From NCBI GenBank assembly GCA_029248525.1, contig JAQWJE010000057.1, positions 1 through 64,000 of the forward strand: a stretch of DNA of 64,000 bases. The letters are read 5' to 3'. The notes under the pieces are model-generated. The model made no database searches. It was not told the DNA's origin and was given only the letters and a program-made list of their open reading frames with translations. This DNA is from Candidatus Binatia bacterium. Lineage in GTDB: Bacteria; Desulfobacterota; Binatia; UBA12015. Position numbers and translations under genes: made by a program. Below are positions 52,717 through 60,364 of this stretch, one piece after another (the first letter of the stretch is position 1; every line of letters starts with the position of its first letter).

Positions 52717-53738
52717 ACGGCTGCCCTCAGGGCGCGAACAAGGAGATCTTCGAGACTCGTGGCATCCATGCCGAGAGCGTAGCAATCGGGAGCGGTGAAG
52801 AGCTTGTGCAGAATACGATGCAGGGAATCGGGAGTGGCCGACTGTCCTCGCAGGGCTCGGACAAGTTTCTCGGGGAAGTTCGGAGGTGCCAGAAAATCGC
52901 CACCGACAAAGATGTCGGCAACAAGTCCTTCGTGAACCTGGATGGCAGCCACGACGGGCCCCAGACGCCCCTCAACTTGTACGCAAGGTGCATCCACTGA
53001 TTTGGAATGCGGCCGATCGTCAATTTGTTCCTCGCCCCAGCGCTCGAGGCTGGAGGCGTCGCAGACTCCGACCCCGAGTCCCAGAATTTCGGCGTAGGCG
53101 CTTCCGAGCGGTCCCAGAGCGGCATTCGGGGGAAGGTGGGCCTCGCTGGAGTGACCGAGACGTTCGAGCGTCGTGGATTCCTCAGGCGTCCAGACCAGGG
53201 ATGGGACGATTCCCTTCGGATCGATCTGGTCGAGTCTGAGCATGGTTTCGGAGAGGCTGGTGGTTTGTGCCAGCAAGATCTGGATGAGCAATGCCCCGCC
53301 GGGATCTTCGCGGAAACCGAGATGAGCAAGACGTTGTTGCTGCACCGTGATGAAATCAAGGCCCGGATAGACAGGGTCGATTCGCATCGTGCGGAGCCAG
53401 GCGAGAACCCCCCGTACGCCGCGGTTGAGGATCTGTTCGGGACGTAGCGAGTCTCCGAGGACTGCTCGTTGGGGGAGACTCAAGGTGATGGCAAGAAATC
53501 CCTCGCCAGCAGCAACCGCGCGTCCGCCGGTATGGCGTCGCCAGACCCGGTGCCTCGCATCGGGTAGTTCGGGGTGAAATGGGCCGAGAGATAATAATTG
53601 GCCGTGGAGGGCCGAGACGTGAAGGTGAATTTCACCCAGGCGTGCCCTTGCCAAAAGCGCCTGTTCTCGGAGCCGCTGGGCTCGGGGACCGACCTGGCGA
53701 GCCGAGCTGAGTAGAAGTGTGTCCTGAAGGGCTGGCAT
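52713..53738 (-). CDS. Lipoate-protein-ligase-like protein lacking the catalytic lysine block
   Basis: This 341-aa protein has the BPL/LplA fold: RRHTGGRAV at 67-75 matches the RRxSGGG-V substrate loop. The central block where active ligases have K-x-x-G (acyl-adenylate lysine) reads QQQRLAHLG at 133-141, without lysine. About 150 C-terminal residues resemble the LplA accessory domain. It may be an inactive binding protein, or a transferase using another mechanism such as octanoyl transfer. It heads the eight-gene run toward luxE/luxC and is divergent from hemQ across 119 bp. ATG 53738 is chosen; a longer reading enters the intergenic region. Confidence 0.75.
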   Translation of the reverse strand: MPALQDTLLLSSARQVGPRAQRLREQALLARARLGEIHLHVSALHGQLLSLGPFHPELPDARHRVWRRHTGGRAVAAGEGFLAITLSLPQRAVLGDSLRPEQILNRGVRGVLAWLRTMRIDPVYPGLDFITVQQQRLAHLGFREDPGGALLIQILLAQTTSLSETMLRLDQIDPKGIVPSLVWTPEESTTLERLGHSSEAHLPPNAALGPLGSAYAEILGLGVGVCDASSLERWGEEQIDDRPHSKSVDAPCVQVEGRLGPVVAAIQVHEGLVADIFVGGDFLAPPNFPEKLVRALRGQSATPDSLHRILHKLFTAPDCYALGMDATSLEDLLVRALRAAV

Positions 53739-53857
53739 CTTTAACCTAGGGATATCGGATCGATCGCTCGCAGGGTAGGGCGTTCCCTTGCGGGTCGCGC
53801 TGGCCGGGTCTACCAGAGAGGGAGAGAAGTTCGGGAAGCAACCCAAGGAGATGACCG

Positions 53858-54697
53858 ATGGCCGAAAACGACAGCCCCGCCAATACCCCGCTCGACGTGC
53901 ATGCCGAGGGGTGGTCTGTGCTCCATATATATTACCGGATCGATCGGGCGCTCTGGACGAGCCTTGATGAAAAGGAGCAGGAAGAGGGCCTTGAAGAATT
54001 CATGGCCTTGCTTGTGGCAGCGGAGCAGGAAACGGACCTGCAGGTGGTTGCCCAAGGTGTGATCGGCAAGGCCGACTTTGGTCTGGTGGTAATTCATCCG
54101 AAGATCGAACGGGTTCAGAGGCTCACCCAGGAGGTGTCCGCCACGATATTGGGGGCCTGCTTCGAGACAGTCTATTCCTATCTCTCCATTTCCGAGGTCA
54201 GCGAGTATCAGACCAGCACGGGAGAGTTCGCCCGCAAATTGATCGATGAGGAAGGGCTGGCTCCCGCGACCGAAGAGTTTCAGCAAAAACTCGGCGCTTT
54301 CTCCGAGCGGATGGGGCATTATGCCAAGGCCCGCCTCTATCCCGAGCTGCCGGGCAAGGACAAACCCGTGATTTGTTTTTACCCGATGAGCAAGCAGCGC
54401 GGTGAGCGTTTCAATTGGTATGCGCTCTCTCTGGCCGAGCGCAAGCGGTTGATGGGCGAGCATGCCACGTCGGGTCGCCGATACGCGGGGCGTATCCAGC
54501 AGCTGGTCACGAGTTCCACGGGGATCGACGACTGGGAGTGGGGCGTCACGCTCTTCTCCAAGGACCTCAAAGCGATCCGCGATATTGTCTATGAGCTTCG
54601 CTACGACGAGGGCAGCACTTTTTACGGGTTGTTTGGTGAGTTCTATATCGGTGTGCGCATCGAGCCTCTGGATCTTGCCAAGGCTCTGCAACTCTAG
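53858..54697 (+). CDS. hemQ: Coproheme decarboxylase HemQ (chlorite dismutase family)
   Basis: This enzyme performs the final step of the coproporphyrin-dependent heme route, two peroxide-driven decarboxylations of coproheme to heme b. The 279-aa protein matches Hem[10 protein letters not shown] with Tyr175, [24 protein letters not shown] with the proximal ligand candidate His202, and [12 protein letters not shown]. The 27-residue spacing between Tyr175 and His202 equals that of the catalytic Tyr and heme His in characterised HemQ proteins. A ribosome binding site AAGGAGAT lies ahead of the ATG. rnhA follows 13 bp later. No other heme genes are in the window. Confidence 0.92.
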   Translation: MAENDSPANTPLDVHAEGWSVLHIYYRIDRALWTSLDEKEQEEGLEEFMALLVAAEQETDLQVVAQGVIGKADFGLVVIHPKIERVQRLTQEVSATILGACFETVYSYLSISEVSEYQTSTGEFARKLIDEEGLAPATEEFQQKLGAFSERMGHYAKARLYPELPGKDKPVICFYPMSKQRGERFNWYALSLAERKRLMGEHATSGRRYAGRIQQLVTSSTGIDDWEWGVTLFSKDLKAIRDIVYELRYDEGSTFYGLFGEFYIGVRIEPLDLAKALQL

Positions 54698-54710
54698 GGA
54701 CTGCGCCGAA

Positions 54711-55145
54711 GTGAAACAGATCCAGATGTACACGGATGGCTCCTGCCACGGGAACCCCGGACCGGGAGGTTGGGGTGCGATTCTGAAATGGGAGGGTCGC
54801 GAGCGCGAGTTGTCCGGAGGTGCCGACGCTACCACGAACAATCAGATGGAGCTGATGGCCGTGATCGAGGGACTGAAGGCGCTGCGCGAATCCTGTGATG
54901 TCGAGGTCTTTACGGATTCAAAATACGTCATGGACGGTATGAAGTCCTGGATTCATGGATGGAAAAAGCGCGGTTGGAAGACGGCAAACAAGCAGCCAGT
55001 AAAGAATATCGAATATTGGCAGTCTCTGGATCGGGAAGTTGCGCGGCATACGGTCACCTGGACTTGGGTCAAGGGCCATTCGGGTCATCCGGAAAATGAG
55101 CGAGCGGATTTACTGGCCAACGAGCAGGCATCGCGCCACGGCTGA
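54711..55145 (+). CDS. rnhA: Ribonuclease HI
   Basis: This 144-aa enzyme cleaves the RNA strand of RNA-DNA hybrids. The catalytic acids are visible: Asp in [14 protein letters not shown], Glu in [10 protein letters not shown], Asp in TDSKYVMDG and Asp in [10 protein letters not shown]. His in [10 protein letters not shown] is the mobile catalytic His. The GTG at 54711 aligns the N-terminus with the family; an ATG at 54726 would start too close to the first Asp block. It is probably cotranscribed with hemQ. Confidence 0.97.
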   Translation: MKQIQMYTDGSCHGNPGPGGWGAILKWEGRERELSGGADATTNNQMELMAVIEGLKALRESCDVEVFTDSKYVMDGMKSWIHGWKKRGWKTANKQPVKNIEYWQSLDREVARHTVTWTWVKGHSGHPENERADLLANEQASRHG

Positions 55146-55157
55146 TTCCCTGCAGCC

Positions 55158-55571
55158 CTAGAAGCGCAGAAGCGGCATCCCGAAGAAAACCTGCAACGCC
55201 GCGAGGAGCAGGGCGATCATGCCGATCAACGGGTGGAGCGTGCGCGCACGGGGGTCTTCGGGTACTCGCCGCGAGAGCAAGGCGCCGGTGCTGAGCAAGA
55301 CAATGACAGCGACCCCGATGCGGAAATGCCAGCCGCTGGCGATATCCAGATCGGGGCGCCAAAGCCATGTCGAGACGATTCCCATGAAGAAGGCCAGGAG
55401 CGTGACACCGTAGGCCAATGGTGCGGCCTGGGCATGCCTGGGACGCAGATGCTCTCCGCGCCTTTCACGCGAGCGCAGGCCGAAGCTCGCGGCACGAAGG
55501 AGAAGGGCCAGGGCGATGAGCCCAATGATGGGGTGGATATAGGCCATGAGACGATCGACATTGGAGATCAT
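55158..55571 (-). CDS. Small four-helix membrane protein (DUF4079-like)
   Basis: This 137-aa membrane protein has four predicted helices arranged as two similar pairs. Each pair opens with a His-Pro motif: YIHPIIGLIAL near residues 11-21 and LHPLIGMIALL near 112-122. The arrangement recalls DUF4079 or cytochrome b561-like proteins, where paired His residues can bind heme, but only tentatively. ATG 55571 is chosen because the upstream extension is not hydrophobic and overlaps the monooxygenase gene. It converges on rnhA with a 12-base gap. Confidence 0.65.
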   Translation of the reverse strand: MISNVDRLMAYIHPIIGLIALALLLRAASFGLRSRERRGEHLRPRHAQAAPLAYGVTLLAFFMGIVSTWLWRPDLDIASGWHFRIGVAVIVLLSTGALLSRRVPEDPRARTLHPLIGMIALLLAALQVFFGMPLLRF

Positions 55572-55666
55572 CCCGGACCTTCCCGTCTGAACGGTTCCGG
55601 TGTTATTCCGAAGGGTCGCCGGCGCACGTGTCGCTCTGCTAGAAGAATCGGAGAAAGGATATTGAT

Positions 55667-55954
55667 ATGATTCATGTGATAGCGACAATCCCTGTCCAGG
55701 CGGGCAAGGGAGAGGAATTCGAAGGGATTTTCAACGAATTGGGCGCTCAGGTGCGCGCCAACGAGCCGGGCTGCCAACGGTATGAGTTCTGCAAGTCTCT
55801 GGACCGGCCGGACCATTATGTCGTGGTGGAACTTTACGCGGATCAGGAATCTTTCGACGCCCACGGCAAGACCGAATACTTTCGGGCCGCGGGCAAGAAA
55901 TTTGGCGGCCTGATGGCTGGTGCCCCGGATATTCAGATCGTAGTGCAGGACTAG
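55667..55954 (+). CDS. Antibiotic biosynthesis monooxygenase (ABM) fold protein
   Basis: This 95-aa dimeric ferredoxin-like protein has the ABM family pattern: MIHVIATIPVQAGKGEEF at the start, EPGCQRYEFCKSLDRPDHYV in the middle and ELYADQESFDAH with the conserved His. Members include YgiN-like quinol monooxygenases and heme-degrading IsdG relatives. GGAGAAAGG lies ahead of the ATG. The gene stands alone, divergent from the small membrane protein. The substrate is unknown; quinone or aldehyde chemistry is typical. Confidence 0.88.
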   Translation: MIHVIATIPVQAGKGEEFEGIFNELGAQVRANEPGCQRYEFCKSLDRPDHYVVVELYADQESFDAHGKTEYFRAAGKKFGGLMAGAPDIQIVVQD

Positions 55955-56055
55955 ATTCTCGCGCAACACGACTTCGTTCGCCAGATCGGCCCTGCTGTTT
56001 TTCCAGTTGGAGAACGATTTGGCGGACGGAGGTTGTGTTCTTTCCGAAGCCTCGT

Positions 56056-57912
56056 TCATGAATTGGTCTTGAGTTGCCCTCGGACCCACGAGCCGCCATC
56101 CGGGTCATGCAAGACTTCGCCGACGCCCCCCGGGTACTCGATTTCGATGGCAACAGGTGCCGATTGATCGACCATTTCATCCGACGGGCGTTCCATGCGA
56201 CTCAAAGTTGCGATTGCTTCGGCAGCATCGAATTCAAACTCATGAGTTGCTAATTGTCTGGCTCCGGAGCGGGGGCAAAGGGCTCGGTCGAGACCCAGAA
56301 TCCGCACCAACCGTTGTGTCAGATGCTGACAATCGTGTTCGCCCAGCCACTCGGAGAGGACTCGTGCGATCACCGCATAGGTCCTTTCAGGTTTTGCGAG
56401 TAGCGCCAGATAGATCTCGGAGCGTCGCTCGTAGGCGACCAGGCGGTCCTGAGCGATTTCTTCGCCGAGTTCCTCGGCGAATTCTTCAAGAAGAGCCGAG
56501 AGTATTTTTCGCAGTAGCGGTGCCACCGGGACTGATTCGTCCAGCGCGAGGAATTGGGCCGTCAGGGGCAGGATTTGTCCTCGGGCGAGAACGATATAGG
56601 CGGTGATCAGAAAGTAGCCTTCGGCGCCCTCCTGGGCCGAGAAGGTGTGGCAGCCGACGACGTACTCGCCTTTGGCCTTCCCGTAGCCGGCGACGGGAAC
56701 GGTCTCGAGTTTATATTCCTCGCGGCGGTCGTAGAACTCGGTTCCGGGCAGAAGTGTGTAGCCAAAGATATTGATGTTCGGGAATACACGGAGAAGGCGG
56801 TCGAGATTCGTTTCGAATTCGCTCAGGGTATCGCCCGGCAGGCCCCAGATCAGCTCCGCGGCAATCGGGATTCCTTCGTTCGCACATGCCTTGACGACGC
56901 GCTCGAAATCGTTGTCGCGCATGTTTTTTCGATTGCTTAGTTCAAGTGCCAGAGGGGTCAGAGTCTGCAAGGCGAGGTGATAATGGGAGAGTAGATTCTC
57001 CTCGTGCAGGCGGCGAACAATTCCTTGAACGCGCTTGTTGTGATTTTTGGACCACGAGGTAGCGAATGTTTGCGGCAGGCCTGTGCGCTGACGGAGTTCG
57101 ATTACCATCTCCGTTTTTTCCGCGTCCTCGCGGAGGGCTCCGAAGTTGGAGTCCGCGAGCCAGAAATCCTTGATGCCGCCAGCCGCCGCCCGTTCGAAAT
57201 CGCTGCGGATACGATCGAGCGAGAATTGATACATCTTGGTCCCGATGGCTCCTGTGCCCCATTCACAGAAAGCACAGCGGTAAGGGCAGCCACGAGCCGT
57301 CTCGTAGGACATTTGCCCGTAAATCGGTTCGCCTGCCTCGTCACGAAGTTCGATAACGTCGAGCGCAGAAGGAAATTCATCCAGAGATTCACGGCGCGGG
57401 CGGGTGGGTGTTTTGCGAACCACGCCCTCATCGAGCCAAGCGAGTCCTTCGATTCCGGGCCATTGTTCCGGGGCACTGTCGAGAAGTTCGGCGAAGGTGA
57501 TCTCGCCCTCGCCGAGGATGATCAGATCGATGGATTCATCGAGCAGAAAATCTTCGGCTCGCTGGACGTGAGGCCCGCCGGCGACGACCAGAAGTTCCGG
57601 GACATCTTTTTTCGCGGCCGCGGCGATTTCGAGAAACTCGCCGACATTCCACGTGTAGCAACTCAGCCCCAAAATGGGCCGCTCGCCGCGAGCGACAGCG
57701 GCAGTTGCTTGCGCCCTGATTGTTTCCGGCCAGGTCTTGTGGAGCCAGGTCTCGGCCTCCTCTCTCTCAAGAAAATGAACGAGGCTGATCTCAGTCTTTG
57801 CGGCGGATGCGCCTTTCTCGAGAAAGAATGCTTTGAGGGCACCTGTGGTCATGGGGGGAGCTTGGAATTGCTCGGTGTCCATACTCAGGAGCCAAACGGG
57901 CCTAGAAACCAT
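56056..57912 (-). CDS. B12-binding-domain radical SAM protein
   Basis: In this 618-aa protein, residues 1-150 resemble the cobalamin-binding domain (GLSCYTWNVGEF, then VVAGGPHVQRAEDFL and DLIILGEGE). The radical SAM core follows with ARGCPYRCAFCEWG, where Cys209, Cys213 and Cys216 should bind the [4Fe-4S] cluster. The C-terminal ~200 residues form an extra helical domain. Cobalamin-dependent radical SAM enzymes often methylate unactivated carbons or remodel lipids and hopanoids. The usual DxHxxG cobalamin motif is not visible, as in many of this subclass. It is divergent from the antiporter across about 107 bp. The substrate is unknown. Confidence 0.87.
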   Translation of the reverse strand: MVSRPVWLLSMDTEQFQAPPMTTGALKAFFLEKGASAAKTEISLVHFLEREEAETWLHKTWPETIRAQATAAVARGERPILGLSCYTWNVGEFLEIAAAAKKDVPELLVVAGGPHVQRAEDFLLDESIDLIILGEGEITFAELLDSAPEQWPGIEGLAWLDEGVVRKTPTRPRRESLDEFPSALDVIELRDEAGEPIYGQMSYETARGCPYRCAFCEWGTGAIGTKMYQFSLDRIRSDFERAAAGGIKDFWLADSNFGALREDAEKTEMVIELRQRTGLPQTFATSWSKNHNKRVQGIVRRLHEENLLSHYHLALQTLTPLALELSNRKNMRDNDFERVVKACANEGIPIAAELIWGLPGDTLSEFETNLDRLLRVFPNINIFGYTLLPGTEFYDRREEYKLETVPVAGYGKAKGEYVVGCHTFSAQEGAEGYFLITAYIVLARGQILPLTAQFLALDESVPVAPLLRKILSALLEEFAEELGEEIAQDRLVAYERRSEIYLALLAKPERTYAVIARVLSEWLGEHDCQHLTQRLVRILGLDRALCPRSGARQLATHEFEFDAAEAIATLSRMERPSDEMVDQSAPVAIEIEYPGGVGEVLHDPDGGSWVRGQLKTNS

Positions 57913-58019
57913 GCTTCTGAACTGCCAAACGGGAGGCGGAGTCGCAAATCTCGACACAGGGGCAACCTTGGCGTACCCACAGAGATCAGGACGTCCTATG
58001 TCCTGAAGGAGAGGCCTAA

Positions 58020-58991
58020 TTGAACATCTGGGACTGGCTACAATTGATTTTGGGCCTCGGATTGCTGGGGATTGGTGGTGAATTCCTGGTCCGAGGAGCA
58101 TCGCGCCTGGCCCGGGTTCTCGGGATCAGCCCTCTGGTTGTGGGCGTGACGGTGGTCGCGGTGGGTACAAGTGCCCCTGAATTGGCGGTTTCCCTTCACG
58201 CGGCCTTTCTCGGGCAGCCTGATGTGTCGATCGGGAACGTGATCGGCTCCAATCTGCTGAATTTGCTTGTGGTCCTCGGCGCTGCCGCTGTTGTGGTTCC
58301 ACTCGTCGTGGCGCAGCGACTGATTTGGTGGGACATCCCCATCATGATCTTTGCGACGGGCCTGGTCTGGTTCTGCGCGAGGGATGGTCATTTGTCCCGA
58401 GTGGACGGGATCGGTTTGTTGGTGGTGTTGGTGAGTTATCTGGTGGCGGCTGTCCGGATCAGCACCGGAGAGTCCGATGCCGTTCGTCAGGAATACGAGA
58501 AAGAGTTTTCTGAAGCCGCTGGTCCCGGGTGGGGCGGGATGGGTCGGGAGATCTTCCTGATGGTAGCCGGGCTCTTGTTGCTTGTGGTGGGAGCCGAGAT
58601 TTTTGTCGAAGGGGCGATCGGAATCGCTCGATCGCTCGGGTTGAGCGAATTGATTATCTCGCTGACCATCGTGGCGGTTGGCACCTCGCTACCGGAACTG
58701 GTGACGGCGCTGGTCGCGGCTACCCGCGGGGAGAATGATATCGCGGTCGGGAATGTGGTCGGCTCGAACATCATGAACCTGCTCGCGATTCTGGGTCTTA
58801 CAGCCTTGATCGCGCCAGGCGGCTTGGCTGTGCCGGCAGCGGTTCTGTCATTCGATCTGCCTGTCTTGTTGCTGGCATCGGTGGCCTGCCTGCCCTTTCT
58901 GGGTTCAGGGCATCGGCTTACCCGCCCCGAGGGCATGATTTTTCTTCTGGCGTACGTCGGCTATATCTCCTGGCTCTTCTACTCGCTCTGA
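58020..58991 (+). CDS. Calcium/sodium antiporter (CaCA, YrbG-like)
   Basis: This 323-aa inner-membrane exchanger is built of two inverted repeats of five helices. The alpha repeats are visible as VVAVGTSAPELAVS near 42-55 and VVAVGTSLPELVTA near 218-231, each followed by GN(V/I)(I/V)GSN. An acidic loop near residues 150-170 separates the halves. It exports Ca2+ or another cation in exchange for Na+ or H+. The start is a TTG at 58020 with GGAGAGG five bases ahead. Its 3' end overlaps the convergent lipoprotein gene by 13 bp. Confidence 0.93.
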   Translation: MNIWDWLQLILGLGLLGIGGEFLVRGASRLARVLGISPLVVGVTVVAVGTSAPELAVSLHAAFLGQPDVSIGNVIGSNLLNLLVVLGAAAVVVPLVVAQRLIWWDIPIMIFATGLVWFCARDGHLSRVDGIGLLVVLVSYLVAAVRISTGESDAVRQEYEKEFSEAAGPGWGGMGREIFLMVAGLLLLVVGAEIFVEGAIGIARSLGLSELIISLTIVAVGTSLPELVTALVAATRGENDIAVGNVVGSNIMNLLAILGLTALIAPGGLAVPAAVLSFDLPVLLLASVACLPFLGSGHRLTRPEGMIFLLAYVGYISWLFYSL

Positions 58992-60364
58992 GCCGGGCTT
59001 TTCTGGCGTCTCGGAGTTGGCTGCCGCACCGCACGCGGGACGTAGAATCCGGGGAATTTACCCACCGCATGGGAGAGCCCTTTCAGAGTGCCAAAGAAAA
59101 GATTGACGTTATAGGTCAGCGTCTGCTCTCCGTTCGGGCTCAGCCCCGGATGAGATTTGGGGGCATAGACCACGAAGTTCCCGATGCGGCACATCAGGTT
59201 CCGGGCGCGTTGACGCCGAGCGGCCATATCCTGTCGGGTCCGAGCGCTGCGGAGCAGCGGTTTGCCGCAATGCCGTCGTGCGGGCAGGCTCCACGGCGGC
59301 GGGACGTGGTAAACGGCGCCGCTATCTTGCCATGGCCCCTCCAATACCTCCGCAGTGAAGCGATGAATATCGTAAGTAAGGCCCTGGATCTGGTAAGTTT
59401 CCCAAAGCTGGTCCTGCCGGCGGTCGATCGTGGATTCCGAAGACGCCGGAAGCCCCTGAACCGTGGCCAGTTTCTGGAATTCAAGCGGTGCGGACCACTC
59501 CGGCTCATTCTTGTCCGTATGCATCCACCACTCCCACGCCCATGAACCATCAAAATCCTGCAAGGCCGAGACGGGCAGACGCGCGAGGATGGTGGCTGTT
59601 TTGCCGGCCGAATCTCTTCGAGAGCCGACGACGATCAGGAATTTTCCTCGTCGCACGACAGCGCTGGTGATGCTGAGGCTCCGCTGGTCCTCAGGCGTAC
59701 TTTTCCGAAAAGGGAGCGCCCGTTGTCGGACCTCCCATTCTGTCGGTGCGTCGAGTGGGTTGAGGACGTGGAGGAGAACTGCGGCTACGGGAGAAAGTCC
59801 ACTGGTCGCGGAGTTCTCATTGGCGAGAATGACCAATCCTCCCTCGAGAGAGACTCCGGAGAGGGGCCAGAGGTAGTGGTCGGGGTCGTCTGCGGCGAAA
59901 AAGGAAGTGGGGGCGCCGTCGGGTTTTTCCCCCCAGAACCGCTCGATTGGTTGGTAGGACCCGGGCAATCCGCGCAGGACGCCAACCGAATTATGAACGG
60001 GACCAGTAGCCTTTCCTTTGAAAATTTCGCGGTCGCAAAACGGCGCGCCTTTGGGACAGTCGGTTTGGAAAGACCCCACCAGCGTATCGCCGAAAAGCCA
60101 GATGCGCATATCGTCGGTGATCGGGATGGAGGCTGCCACGTCGCCCCCGAGCCAGGCGCCATTGGGCATGGTGGTCGACGGGTTCAGAATTTTCTGAACG
60201 CGGGAGGCGTAGGTGAATGGCGCGGCATCGGACGGCGCAGCCGTCGGTCGTACCGCCGTGCAGGCGGATGCGAAAAAGATCAGGAGCGCGACAAGCGGGG
60301 CCGCGGCCGGATGCGAGCGTGACGGGGCATAGTAGATTTTCTCCGCCCGGCGTCCGACTCTCAT
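58979..60364 (-). CDS. DUF4185-like lipoprotein (predicted beta-propeller)
   Basis: This 461-aa predicted lipoprotein has a lipobox near SAC with Cys at about residue 35. The body shows repeated strand motifs typical of DUF4185 and related five-blade propellers: MRIWLFGDTLVG near 85-96, LWPLSGVSLEGG near 166-177 and QTLTYNVNLFFGT near the C-terminus. These domains often bind or act on sugars. A basic, strand-poor stretch near residues 355-395 is odd for the fold. The ATG at 60364 shares a base with the WS/DGAT stop (TGATG), so this exported protein is coupled to a lipid gene. Confidence 0.68.
   Translation of the reverse strand: MRVGRRAEKIYYAPSRSHPAAAPLVALLIFFASACTAVRPTAAPSDAAPFTYASRVQKILNPSTTMPNGAWLGGDVAASIPITDDMRIWLFGDTLVGSFQTDCPKGAPFCDREIFKGKATGPVHNSVGVLRGLPGSYQPIERFWGEKPDGAPTSFFAADDPDHYLWPLSGVSLEGGLVILANENSATSGLSPVAAVLLHVLNPLDAPTEWEVRQRALPFRKSTPEDQRSLSITSAVVRRGKFLIVVGSRRDSAGKTATILARLPVSALQDFDGSWAWEWWMHTDKNEPEWSAPLEFQKLATVQGLPASSESTIDRRQDQLWETYQIQGLTYDIHRFTAEVLEGPWQDSGAVYHVPPPWSLPARRHCGKPLLRSARTRQDMAARRQRARNLMCRIGNFVVYAPKSHPGLSPNGEQTLTYNVNLFFGTLKGLSHAVGKFPGFYVPRAVRQPTPRRQKSPAQSE

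Noticed and set aside
57004-58023. A 339-codon plus-strand open frame ending at the antiporter start
   Set aside because: It mirrors the radical SAM gene, whose cluster-binding cysteines are clear.
58979-60364. A frameshift in the DUF4185-like gene near 59180-59290
   Set aside because: The basic stretch looked suspicious, but neither other frame gives a better match to the fold, so no sequencing error or decay is claimed.
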